Assembly (NCBI RefSeq): GCF_027596085.1
Contig: NC_072454.1
Location: 23,620,490 to 23,684,489, forward strand
Direction: 5' to 3'
DNA length: 64,000 nucleotides
Origin: Anoplopoma fimbria
Lineage: Eukaryota > Chordata > Actinopteri > Perciformes > Anoplopomatidae
The notes under the pieces: generated by a model
What the model saw: the letters and a program-made list of their open reading frames with translations, nothing else
The model's database searches: none
What the model was told of the DNA's origin: nothing
In this document: in pieces, positions 48,808-60,400 of the stretch
How the letters are laid out: the number at the start of each line of letters is the position of its first letter
How positions within the stretch are numbered: the stretch's first letter is position 1
Position numbers and translations under genes: made by a program

Positions 48808-49850
48808 TCAGCGTACAGGGGGTCAGGTTTGATCCTCTCTCTTAACTAATCCTGGCTCAGGCCTGGATATGACAAGTGTGAGCCAGAGGGACAGGTGAGT
48901 CTTTGGGCCATCAGAGGAAGGAGCTTATAACTTGGGATGCAAAGGGCGTTAGCTGCTCCATGGTTTTAATCAATGTGAGGAGAATGGAGCCCTGAATTGT
49001 ATTGGCGTGCCCTGAGCCCTATATATTTGACACCGGACACTAACAATAGAAAGTGTGCAGGTCACCTACAAATCAAGACACAAGTATTTCCTCAAAAAGA
49101 TAAAGCTCATCTGTTACCCTTTTGACCAAGTGACACCCAATTTGTTATCTACCATCATTAAGCCGCTCTAAAATATTACACATTCGTCACATCTGAAAGA
49201 TTTGGATCAAACAATCCTTACGTCAATAGAAGGGCGAGTAATAATAACTGGAACTCAGCTGTCATTTCTTTGTCATGGTAACACACGTAGATGTGAGATT
49301 TTATCGAGGCCAGGGGAATGTATGAACTACAGTCTAAATGTGCCTTAATGGCACCTGTCATGGTAACAAGGGAAGACTGGCAACCTGCATGTACACACAA
49401 ACAAAAAACAGCACGATCCCAGGCAGGATGGTGCCTCTTCAGGAGGTTATGCAAGGCTCTCCATGATCAAGGAGAGATATGCTTTTCTGCTTAGCTTAGT
49501 TGTTAGTTAGGGGCTTCCAGCAGCCGCTTACCCATAGACACTAGGATCATTGTCAAATAAGTCAGAATAAGTATTTTGCACTTGTTTCAATAAATTGTGT
49601 CAATTATGGCCGAAAAATGTAAATCAATGGAAATGTGCCCTTTTCTAAATGGGCTTTTGCGGATGTAGGAGCCATCTTTTTGATTAGTGTGTATGTGTAA
49701 TATGCCTCCAAGCACTATGTGGTGTTTTTGCTACAGAACTATAGGCTGACATCAGCCTATTTAAGTTCAAACTAGTGATCGCAGGTGCTGCTGATCTGGG
49801 AAAGAGGCAAAGAGTTTTTCACCGTGTCTGGACAAAACATTGTGTGGCGA
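47461..49850. other. Single-copy gene-free DNA with conserved-element texture
   Basis: No gene recognised. The stretch 48020-48720 is non-repetitive with TAAT and TTTAAAT-type motifs and moderate GC, like vertebrate conserved non-coding elements. It contains a (GT)n tract at 48752-48804. Confidence 0.4.
48752..48804. repeat. (GT)n microsatellite
   Basis: A 53-bp GT tract in the gene-free region. Confidence 0.95.
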
Positions 49851-51179
49851 TATTTTGTTTTAACTTTGTGATCAAGCTTATTGGAAGTGACGAACACGTA
49901 CTGAACACCAGTAGCAAAATAAATACCATGATATAAAGTTTTGATAACTTTGTGTATTGTTTCTCTTTGCAGGTGTGTCTAAAAAACTCTGATCAATAAG
50001 GAGCCAGGAGTGGCTAAAGTATAGCACTTATAGTCATTTTGTGGTTTATTATGAATCATCGGATAGGCTTTGCTCGTCGTTGGACAACTGTTACGTTACA
50101 ATGAATACAGCTGACTGCGTCAATCGTCTACTTGAAGCATTAGATACCAGGATGTCAGACCATCCACGTTAATTTGATGAGTGATGAAGACTATGAAAAT
50201 TGGGTGAATATACATTTTGCAAGTTTATGGTTCTGTTCGATGAAGCAATAGAAATTCATGTGAATCTATTGGGGTTGTTACCTAAAGATGAAGCCAAAAA
50301 ACATGGAGTCTGGTACAAAGCAAAGATGTTAAATGTCAGTTATTTTATTGTTTATGTAAATAAATGGTGGTTGTCTAAAACTCAAAGTTACCCTGCTGCA
50401 GATGACGGTGACAATGATAAATAAGAGGTTGGTGTTAAACCTCACGACAGCAAATCAAATGTTAAATCAATCATCTCCAGCAAACGGTCACAAAAAAAGT
50501 CACAAAAAGCAAAAAAATCCTCTGCTTCATCTGCACGCATTAAAGCAGAAGCAGACTCGGGACTTGTGCTGCTGCTTTGATAAAGAAACGTGCTTCGGAG
50601 GACTGGGCAGATCTCTTAAGGAGGGAAATGGAGCAGCTTGAGCTGGACACTGAAAAAGGCAGCCTCCACTGCTATACTAGCATCACTACAGGCCCACGAC
50701 GGCAGCTGTGTTTCAGATGGAAAATCCGGACAGATTGGAGTTTTATGTGAAGAAAGAAGCCATCAAAGACCAGCCTCTGTATGAGCAGTCCTCATGGCAG
50801 CACAGCTCTTCCTTCATAGCAAAGCAATACTAATTAATTGGGGGGAAGAACAGTTGCATTTCATCACCATCATCATCTCATAATTAAGCAAGAGGATGCC
50901 AAATCTCACAAAGATATTCAAACAGAGATCAAAGAGCTTGTTTTGCAGCTCATGTGTCTGTTAATGCTCAAACGCAAACCCTACCTATTTTATATTTGTT
51001 TTAACTTTGTGATCAAACTTATTGGCAGTTATGGACACGGACTGAACACCAGTGACAAAGGAAAGGCCATGATATAAAGTATTAGTTACTTGGGTTTCTC
51101 CGAGCACATGTCTAAACAGCTCAGATCAGTTATATGTCAGTAGCAGATAAAGTATAGAATTTATAGTCACTAAAGTGGA
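49851..51179 (+). mobile_element. Decayed LTR-retroelement-like segment with terminal direct repeats
   Basis: Two diverged direct repeats of about 190 bp (49851-50044 and 50992-51179) share ttttaactttgtgatcaa, actgaacaccag, ccatgatataaagt and ttatagtcac. Between them lie remnants that read like the gag-type protein found in fish BEL/Pao-like elements: a FDEAIEIHVNLLGLLPKDEA segment near 50233-50300 and a Lys/Glu-rich coiled-coil segment near 50555-50650. Frames are broken by stops and shifts. No reverse transcriptase or integrase is seen, so it is non-functional. The class is inferred. Confidence 0.5.
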
Positions 51180-53095
51180 AAAATATTTAGCATAATCCAA
51201 AGTGTAGCAATACGCTACAAAAAAAAGTGTATAAAAGTGTTCCTCAGGAAAAGACAGGACCTCCCGTAGTCTGGCAGGCTTCCTGTAGCCCCCCTCTGTG
51301 TGCCGATACACCCGAGTTCTCCTGACCAGCCCCTGAACCAGCGCAGCAGGGAGGAAGACAAATTATGTGTGGTCACTGAAGTATATCCCTGAGAGCCCGG
51401 ACCCTGGAGGATCATCCAATCTCTATCCAGTCCTGGCTGGGACACAGCAGAGTCAATTACCAGAGGGCATAGAAGAGTTGGGGACCAAAATTTTGTGATG
51501 AGGACAATACTATAAAAACTATATCATTTTTGTCCGTTGGAATTCATTCTAGAAGTAGTCTGGTAAACCAATAAATAAACAGATTTCTAAAGAATTGTGC
51601 TCCTCCTTCTTCACTTGAAAAAAATTGCTTATGGCCCATAAACTCATACGTTATTGACTGACACTCTTGAATGATAACTACCTTTATTGTAACACCAGTT
51701 TCTGTTTGAGCAGGAAGCAAGTCAGATAAAGAAATCAGGATGTAAAAAACACGCTTACAAAATGCTACGTAATTGTGACTTTACGTAATCTATGGCTCTA
51801 ATTTCTGTCAACAAGTCGCAACGACCTTAGCAGTTCTCTTAAACTGCACTGTTGGAACGCCACTGACACTAATAACAACGTCTCATTGATACAAGAGAGC
51901 TATGTACACAACCGATTAACTTGTGATCTGGCAGAATGTCTGTTAAAGATACAATGAAATATAAAATACAGTATTCAAGGCAATTTATCTAACATAGCAT
52001 ATTGCTATATCAACACTCCACTGTTGAACTTTTTGGCCCTTTTCATTCATATCTTGATACATTTTGGGATGATAAAGTGGGAGGACTTAGTTAATCCATT
52101 CTGTAAAATAAATAAAGTATCTAGGAGAATCAGCATTACACACTAATATAATAGACTGTTTGAATATGACTTTCTTTTTGAACTGACTCATCATCAGGTA
52201 TGAGTAGCCTGCAGTAAATTTGTGTGTGTGTGTGTGTGTGTTTGTGTGTGACAGATGGAACTCTGCTAACCCAGAGCAGTTAAACTACAGATTCTACATC
52301 ACGTCACTGTATCCCAAAGGTGCAATTTTCCGTATGACTGGACCAGGACGGGATGGGACAGGCTGAGACAGGTGAATGGACAAGGTGTATCAGAGGCTTT
52401 GATGCATCTCTCTGACACACGCAAGGCAAACCACAACACAGACACGACTTGTTGTTACCAAGATGATAATAATGTGGACTTTGAAAAGACATGTAATCTC
52501 TAATCAAAAAACATGTCAGTTTTGGAGACCCAGCATGTTTATATTCATAACAATAGCACTTTACTTCAAGGTTCACTTAAAGGAAGGGTCTTGTGTTTAT
52601 ATTTCATTAATGCAAAGGATGCCTGAAACTACAAAAATACTGTGACAGACTTATTTTGTTCAAGTGAGGCTGTTCAATAATCACAAGACATCATTTTACC
52701 GGAAACGCAATAGGCGTTGTGGGAAACAAGTAGTTGATGACTTCAACTATTTCCCGGTGTGATTTTGAAACTCTGACATCATAGGTTTGCACACAACATT
52801 TGCCTTGGAAAACCCCTGCAGGGACAGTTACAATGTTCAGACATTTCAATCAATTGACCACAGTTTTGCAAAATGATTACTGATACAAAGTCGTAGTCTC
52901 AGGGAATATCTGTCTTTAGAATGTTTCACATTATAGTTTCACGGTCTAGATTGGTGGTTCCCAATTTACTGAAAAAATCTGAAGGGTCAGGATGTGACTT
53001 ATGGGTTAGGATGCTATCTGAAATATGATACAGAATTTGGTTATTTTTTGTATGTATAATTGTTAGTTTTTTGTGAAATACTAGCTGGTTTAGAA
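51180..53095. other. Gene-free DNA
   Basis: No gene recognised. It contains a short (GT)n near 52221-52240. The segment at 52950-53040 begins ggtggttcccaat and may be the edge of a non-autonomous hAT-like element; the evidence is weak. Confidence 0.35.
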
Positions 53096-53102
53096 ATTAT
53101 TT

Positions 53103-53403
53103 TTACATTACATTACATTACATTACAGTCATTTAGCAGACGCTTTTATCCAAAGCGACTTACAATCAGTAGTATGTTACATATCATTCACCCATTCACA
53201 CACTGATGACAGGCTACCATCAAGGTGCCACCATCAGACTCTAACTAACATTCATCATCCAGTCCACACCGATGGCAAGCCTTCAGGAGCAACTTGGGGT
53301 TAAGTGTCTTGCCCAAGGACACATCGACTGCCGAAGCCGGGTATCGAACCACCGACCCTCTGATTGGAGAAGTACCTTGCTCTCCACTACGCCACAGCCG
53401 CCT
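53103..53403 (-). mobile_element. tRNA-derived SINE with a (TGTAA)n tail
   Basis: On the minus strand the head at about 53400 has box A-like tggcgtagtggag and box B-like ggttcgatacc. The body contains the familiar ccttgggcaagacacttaac. The end is a (TGTAA)n repeat (seen as ttacattacattaca on +), preceded by the cagtcatttagcagacgctt block. The Pol III-type promoter boxes support a tRNA-related SINE. Confidence 0.75.
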
Positions 53404-53639
53404 CCATTTTTAGTTTTTAAGTCATTTCAATTTCCCTACTTACCATGCATTCTTTATTGAATTTTCTTTAAGTATAAGATAAGTAGTATAGGAAATAAAT
53501 AAATAAAAATAAGAATTAAATAAAAGAAAAGAACCATTCCAACTTCCAAACCTTAATCCATATTTCATGCAAGACTGAGTCCATACCAAGACACGAAAAA
53601 GCGATTCCAGAAAGAAGCAGAAAGTGATATACTGTATTA

Positions 53640-56160
53640 GAAAAAAGTCGTAGTGATAGTATAGTATATATTAAAACAGTTGTCAAAGTGAAGCATGCCG
53701 AAAAACTTGACAGTATAAATGTTAACGATGGAGAAAAAAGTCATAGTATAGCATGTTAAAAAAAGTCATATGATAGCATGTTAAAAAAAAGTCATAGTAT
53801 AGCATTTACGGAAAAAGTCAAGGTATAACAATTGACGAATAAGTCCCAGTATAGCATATCGAAAAAAGTTATGTATGTCAAAAAAGGTACTAAAAAAGTA
53901 ATAGAATATCATATTGAAAAAAGCCATAATAAAGTCATAGTATAGCATGTAGAAAAATAGTATGTCAAGAAAATAAAAAAATAAATCTCATAGATAAGTT
54001 TGTTGTTTAGTTAGTCAACAAAAGTTATAGTATGGCACCTATTAAAAGTAAGTATAGTATGTCACAAAAATGTCAAAGTGTTGTATGTCAAAAAAAGGAA
54101 AAAAGCCATAGTATTGTATGTCGAAAAAATGTAAAATAGTTTTGTATGTAACATTTTTTTTTTTAAATCCATGGTATAGGATATTGAATTCTTAAAAAAA
54201 AAGGCATATTATAGTATGCCAAAAAAACTGAAAAAAGGCATAGTATAGTTTGTTGAAATTAAAAAAGATATATATTTTATAGTAGGTCCTATTCCAGAAA
54301 GATTCCAGTAGAGAATGTCGATAAAAGGTAAACTGTTGTACATCAGAAAACGGGAAGAAAGCCATAGCATTGTATATTGAAGAAATAAAAAAAATTGTTT
54401 AGTATGTTGAAAGAAGTCATAGTAAGGTATGTCTGTTTTTATAAAGTCAGAAGACCATATGTAAGAAAAGTAAACAAAAGTAATAGTAGAATAATAAGTT
54501 ATGATATTATGTATCGAAAAAAGTGAAAAACCAATAACAGTATAGAATGTCGAAACATTCAAAAATAAGTCATATTATAGTTGGTTGAAAAAAGTCATAG
54601 TATAGTATGTCGAAAAAAGTGAAAGAAGTCATTGTATTGAATTCGAAAAAGTGAAAAAAGTCATAGTATAGTTTGTTGAAAAAATTCATAATATTGTATA
54701 GCGAAAAAAGTGAAAAACGGTTATAGTATATCATAGTATAGTATGATAAGAAAATTCTAAATAGTCATAGTATAGTTTGTGAAAAAAAATGTAAAAGTCA
54801 TAGTATATAATGACAAAAAAGTCATAGTTTATAATGACAAAAAAGTCATAGTATAGTATGTCTAAAAGTCATAAAAGTTATAAAAACAACATTAGGTCGA
54901 AAAAAAATCAGGAAATAGCATGCTGAAAAAATTAATTAAAAAAGTCATAGTACAGCTTGTTGAAAAAAAGTCACAAGAGTCACAGTATATATAGCATGTT
55001 AAAATAATTCATAAAAGTAGTCATAGTATAGTATCTCTAAAAGTAATAGAAAAGTCATATATAGCATGTTGGAAAAGTTATAGTAAAGTCATAAAAAATC
55101 GTAGTATGGTATGTCGAAGAAAAAGTCATAAAAAAGTCAAACGATGACATGTCGTAAAAAGTCACGGTATAGCATCTTGAAAAGTCACAAAAGAGTCACA
55201 GTATAGCGTCTCGGAAAAAGAGATAAAAAAGGCATATAATGACAAAAAAGTCATAGTACAGTACGTCAAAAAAGTCACAGTATAGCATGTCAAAAAAAAG
55301 TCATAGTATAGCATGTCAAAAAAAACATACTATAGTATCAAGTCAAGGTGTAGCATGTTGAAGAGAGGCATTAATTCAACGATTAACTTGATTCAAGGAT
55401 CCTTTATTGACATGTAACACAGGGATTCACAAATTAATTCAGTTGTAACCCATTTGCAACACAATAAAAACATCACAAAACCCCCAAAAAAGAATGTGTG
55501 CACTACTGTAGTGTAGTTTTTTTTCATTTTCTTCCAAAAGGAAGGTAAACAGCAGGGAAATAAATAGTTCTCCTCCCTGGGGCAGTTAGGTGGCGTTTGG
55601 TCAGACAGGTTTGGCTATGTGATCAGCCATAGGCGATGATCATCTCTGGACTCAATCCATTCCCCACACTTCCTTTTCAATTGTTGATTGAATGTATTCC
55701 AGTACATTCAAGTTATAGAATAGCATGTCGAAAAAAGTTGTAAAAAAGTCATAGAATAGTATGTTGAAAAAAGTAACAAAAAAGGTTTAGTATAACATGT
55801 TAAAAACGTTCAAACAAAGGAATAGTATAGTATGTCTTAAAAAGTCATAGTATAGCATTATAAAAAATATATAGTATAGCATGTCGGAAAAAGTCATAGT
55901 ATATAATTTTGAAAAAAGTAACAAAATAACATATTATTAACAGTCATCGTTTTGTATGTTCTCAAAAAAAGTCATAGTAAACTGTGTCTAAAAAAGTTAT
56001 GAAAAAGTAAACTTATATAATGGCGAAAAAAGTCATAAACAAGTTATGAAAAAGTAAACTGTGTCTAAAAAAGTCACAACAAGTGATAGTATAGAATGTT
56101 GAAAACAGTCTTAACAAAGTTATAGTATTTGTGTCTAAAAAGGCATAATGAAGTGTCTAT
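53640..56160. repeat. AT-rich satellite, about 24-bp degenerate unit
   Basis: Over 2 kb of variants of aaaaaagtcatagtatagca plus tgtcg. Copies differ by point changes, A-run length and truncation, with frequent gaps. It is interrupted by a non-satellite insert at about 55385-55700, and resumes after the repeat at 56216-56690. No coding capacity. Confidence 0.93.
55385..55700. mobile_element. Insert within the satellite
   Basis: About 315 bp with no satellite units, opening with caaggatcctttattgacat. The opening resembles the reversed tail of a retroelement. The class is unknown. Confidence 0.4.
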
Positions 56161-56215
56161 TAGTAGTAGAACAAATTGTATAAAAAAATAATTCATTACA
56201 ATTCCATTAATTTGG

Positions 56216-56690
56216 AAGTTTAGTCCGATATCACAAATCACAAATTTGCCTCAGAGGGCTTTATAATCTGTAAAGCACACAACATTCTCTGGCCTTGGAT
56301 CCTGGCATTTATACAACATTATAAAATTACAACATAGTCAATACATCTGACAGAAATGATACATATAATGAGAGTAGTAATAGCATAAATAATAATAGAA
56401 TTTTTTTAACTACTAAAAGCAGCAGCAGTGGATACAATAGAATAATATGATAATGGCATTATTAGAGGCAGTAAGTAATAGAATTGTGTCTCATAAGAAT
56501 AATTGTATAATAATATAGTAGCAGTGGGTATCAGGCAGGGCCACAGCAGCAGGCACAACCAGGGTCCAGGAACAATCACATCCCTTGAAGACTGCAAGTT
56601 GAGAAAGCACAGAGACAGAGGCAAGTTCGTAACATGCATTAATTGGACATGAATGGATACAGATGAAATAGTATGTCTGGTATATGAAAA
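56216..56690. mobile_element. Partial copy of the 35.5-kb repeat, inserted in the satellite
   Basis: It shares the tatcacaaatcacaaatttg and tttgcctcagagggcttta blocks with 35520-35575, and an ataatgagagtagtaatagc-like stretch with the 3' part of that element. Satellite units lie on both sides (before 56160 and at 56690-56850), so it inserted into the array. Confidence 0.6.
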
Positions 56691-56850
56691 AAGGTTCATA
56701 TAGAATGTTGAGATAAGACGTGAAAATAGTGTTAGTATAGCATGTCAAAAAAGTCATAAAAGTCACAGTATAGCTTGTAAAAAAAGTGATAAAGTCACAG
56801 TTTATTATGTAAAATTAAGTCATAGAATAGGCATAGTATAGTGCAGGGGC
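56690..56850. repeat. Distal part of the AT-rich satellite
   Basis: Further degenerate units such as gtatagcatgtcaaaaaagt and agtcatagaatag after the inserted repeat. Confidence 0.75.
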
Positions 56851-57092
56851 CACAAATAGGAGGCCGGGGTCCAGACCTGAACCTGGACCTATAACAGTAA
56901 GGATAATTGAGAATTATTAGATTTTAAAGGAGCGCTTCTATTTTAAACGGCTCTCGTTCAGAGGTCCAGGAAACACGCAGACCAATTACATGCGTTGTAC
57001 ATCGTATCACGTGATGCTATTCAGCAAATAAAATATGTGTATTCCGATAAGCGTCGCAGGACAGAGTGCTATGCCCATGTGAAACGCCTTAT

Positions 57093-57238
57093 GCCTCTGT
57101 ATCAGAGAGGTATGCCACTGGTACAGACGGTATATGCTCCTGGATGGAGTGGTATGCCATCTGTACAAACGCCATATACCGCTGGATCAGAGTGGTAGCT
57201 CGGTACAAATGGTCATATATGCCGCTGCATCAGTGTTG
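57093..57238. repeat. Short degenerate tandem repeat, about 42-bp unit
   Basis: Three and a half copies built on ctg(g/t)atcagagtggtatgcc-like and gtacaaacgccatata-like words. Confidence 0.6.
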
Positions 57239-57240
57239 AA

Positions 57241-57441
57241 TTGCATCACATCACCCCAATCCTGGCTTCTCTTCACTGGCTCCCTGTTCATTTAAGAATT
57301 GATTTTAAGATTTTACTGATCACTTTTAAAGCACGTACGGGTCTGGCCTCGACATACATAGGAGAAATGTTGACCCCGTATGAGCCAGCTCGCAGCCTTA
57401 GATCCTCAGGTTTGCCCCTCCTCTACCAAGGGCCACTTTAA
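57241..57441 (+). mobile_element. Non-LTR retrotransposon fragment (C-terminal end of the reverse transcriptase ORF)
   Basis: A 66-codon open stretch includes HHITPILASLHWLPVHLRID, FKILLITFKA, and PYEPARSLRSS. This is the characteristic post-RT region of fish LINE ORF2 proteins (Rex1/L2/CR1-like). No polymerase core or endonuclease remains, so it is a dead 5'-truncated fragment. Confidence 0.75.
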
Positions 57442-60400
57442 TCATTTAGTTGTCATATACTTTGCCAATGTATCTACTTGTTCATTACCCTTAACTCTCT
57501 GGTCAATTGAGAGAATCATCTCTCTCTAAGGGCTGACTGTAGACCAAATATCACCGGGATTTGCAATTTTGGTTTTTAGTTAGGCTCTAAAATAACTATA
57601 TGCTATTATGAGCACAATGGAGAGGATGAAAGACTTCAATATTGCATATCCTGGTCTAAATGTGAACGCTCAATCAATGTTTAAAATTAGTCTGTGAAAA
57701 AACTTTCACTTCTGGACCAGTTTTGAAGATCTTTTCACCGGTGATGATAGTTGTATTTGAAACGTATTTCAAAGGAAAAATGCAACAAGATATACCATGT
57801 TAATTAGTGAGCTTTAATTGTGCTTTAATTGTGCTGGGAGAGTTTTTTTTTTTCTATTTTCATTTTATACTTCTGGACAAAGCGTTTCCAGTCTTTATGC
57901 TGATCTAAGCTAACCCGCTGCTGGATGTAGCTGCATATTTACCATACAGATGTAAAGCGGGTATCGATCTTTTCATCAAAATGCTGGGCCACTCCTAAAA
58001 TTGTAATCAATTATTTGAAAGTGTACTCATTTTATGGTTATAAAAAATTCCTATGAAAGTAATTGAACACTATTGGGAATTTATGAACAAACAAAATAAA
58101 GCTATATATTATTACCCAAAAAGTTTATTAAAAAAAAATCATCTGCTCAGTGCATAATATAGAATATTGATGTTTCTTGCACCTTACTTTCCTTGTTTAT
58201 ACTATGCCATCTGCCCACGGTTTACACTGGATATTCCTGCAGGGTTCTGCTCAAGGATGAGAAAACAAACCCAATCAAGTCGCCCTTTTCCTGGCACTCA
58301 CTGATTGGATCATGATGTGCAATCAGAACAGATGGTGTATAGCTGTTTGACTCTGAATGCACCGGGTGCTGACAATTTCCATTTGAAGGTTGTTTTTTTC
58401 CTTCGTCTGGGAGGAGTGTTGATGATATGACATGTCTAGTGTCAATTGCCATCTTTTAAAAGAGGCTCCCAGATGGAGGGTCTGGTGTTGACGTGGAGGA
58501 GACATGACTCCATATGGATTGTGTGTGTCATTCCTGCCTCTCCTTGCACAAAAGTTCACTGTGAGGTCGTCCACCCATCACCTCCAACGTATGACTGGCA
58601 TTAAGAGTCATGAAGAAGAAAACTGTTTCCACTGTTTCTCAACTTCACAGCAGACATTTAAATTAATCCAATGCATTTAAAACAAATTTAGGGATATCCT
58701 CACATTTAGATACATAAATCTATGCAGGTACAGCTGGTGATACAGATGCTCAGTAGTTCCCATGTCGATGCACTTCCTGTATCTAATGAGCACCTCAGTT
58801 TCTGTTAAGGGTGCCAAATATTTGTGATGGTACACACTACCTGTCCGGCTGTCACATACTGACTGCCAAAGCTGCTTTGAATTTTTATTTTTATTTTTAC
58901 AGACCGTAATTACATTTCACACACAAACCTACACACACACAAACAGCGTTAAATGCTATGATGCTACGATATTTCTCTGTTGCACAACGTCGGTAAAAGC
59001 AATATTCTCTGTTAAAAGGCCCATTCGTGGATCAATGGATAGATGAGATCCAAATCGCTGCTAGCATCAGAAAAACTACTTAGAAACTGACCCCCCTGCC
59101 ATCAGAAAACATTGAAACAATGTAATCAAATGCATAAAAAGTCTCACATTTAGTTATTTAGTTTATATCAGACTGAAAACAAAATAGTATGGTAATTTGG
59201 AGTATGCATGGAGTCGTGTTTCCCATGCATCCTTCACCTCAGGCAGTTGGAACAGTTTGCAAAGATTTCTTCTTTTAGCAGAGACTATAAGGCTCATGTC
59301 ATTACATAATTGGATCAAGTGGATTTTGTTTCAAGGGCAATGAGAGCAGGCATGCACCAAACTACTTCAACCAGTAACCATTTACACACCGCTGCAAACA
59401 CTGCATATTTTACACCGACAGTATGTGACTGTGACATTAAAGTTAGATCTACAGCACATACATGTACAAAAACAAAGAAACATTCGACTGCAATTTTACG
59501 GATAGACTTACATCTAATACCTCAGTGGAAATAATATGAGGTTTGGGGGTGCTAGTGAATTACATTCCACACTGAACATCCTGGAGGTTTTTTTGCAGGC
59601 CTCTCTGCTGATTAGGGCTGCTGACAGACGGCCCCCAGGGAGACTGATAGCCAAACCCCCCTTTTATCTCACCTGGCTGAGAGGAACAGGACCTCTGACC
59701 TGGCCCGCTGAGGCTCAACAGAACCTTTGTTGTCAGCATGGCATGGCAGCACCAATGGACAACAAAGGGTCCTTCTCTGTCAAACAACCTCCTCTTCTCA
59801 TCAGAAACCTGCACTCTGAGCACAGGTACACCTGTGTCTCTGTGTCTAATGATGTGGGTAGAGGTGCATTCTTTATCTGCTGTTTTTGGCTGAGGTAGAT
59901 CAAATGATCAGCTGTGCTATGGCTCACTGAGTTTGCACATCAAAATATGGTAATAATAACTATTACAGCAGTTAGTTTTCAAAGCAGTGTGCAACAAGTC
60001 TTATAGGAAGGCATGGAGTAGTGAGGGAAGATAAATATAGGTAATATTAGACATTTGCATTACGCCTTTGAATGTCTTTCAGCTCACAGTTTTGGTTCTA
60101 CAACCTGCAACTTTACTGTTTTACAGACAGATGTTTTCAGCAAAATAATATCTCATAAAACCACTGTTTCAGAGGCAGTCAGACAAATGATAAGTGAATC
60201 TAGTTTCTACAGTGCAAAATATTTCCTATAGCATGTGGTAGATTCCAGACATAACTAAAAAGTGAAGTTATATTGGACTTATATTAGTCGACTGGCCACA
60301 AACTCCAAATAAACCCTGAACCGTGCGTGCTAGATGTGTCAATGATTGGCAACTCTTTGCACGTTTGCCTCAACAACTTTACAGAAAGCCAGGTTGGAAG

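Noticed and set aside
52690..52740. Promoter-like ccggaaacgcaatagg and ttgtgggaaacaagtag
   Set aside because: It resembles ETS and ZNF143 fragments but matches neither consensus well, and no exon follows.
53330..53403. tRNA gene suggested by ggttcgatacc on the minus strand
   Set aside because: The sequence continues into a known repeat body with a (TGTAA)n tail, so it is a SINE rather than a tRNA gene.
53640..56160. CRISPR-like array (short repeats at regular distance)
   Set aside because: Units are degenerate and directly adjacent, without unique spacers, in a vertebrate genome. It is a satellite.
59536..59898. 120-codon plus-strand open frame
   Set aside because: No recognised domain, no clear splice or promoter context, and ordinary AT-rich surroundings.
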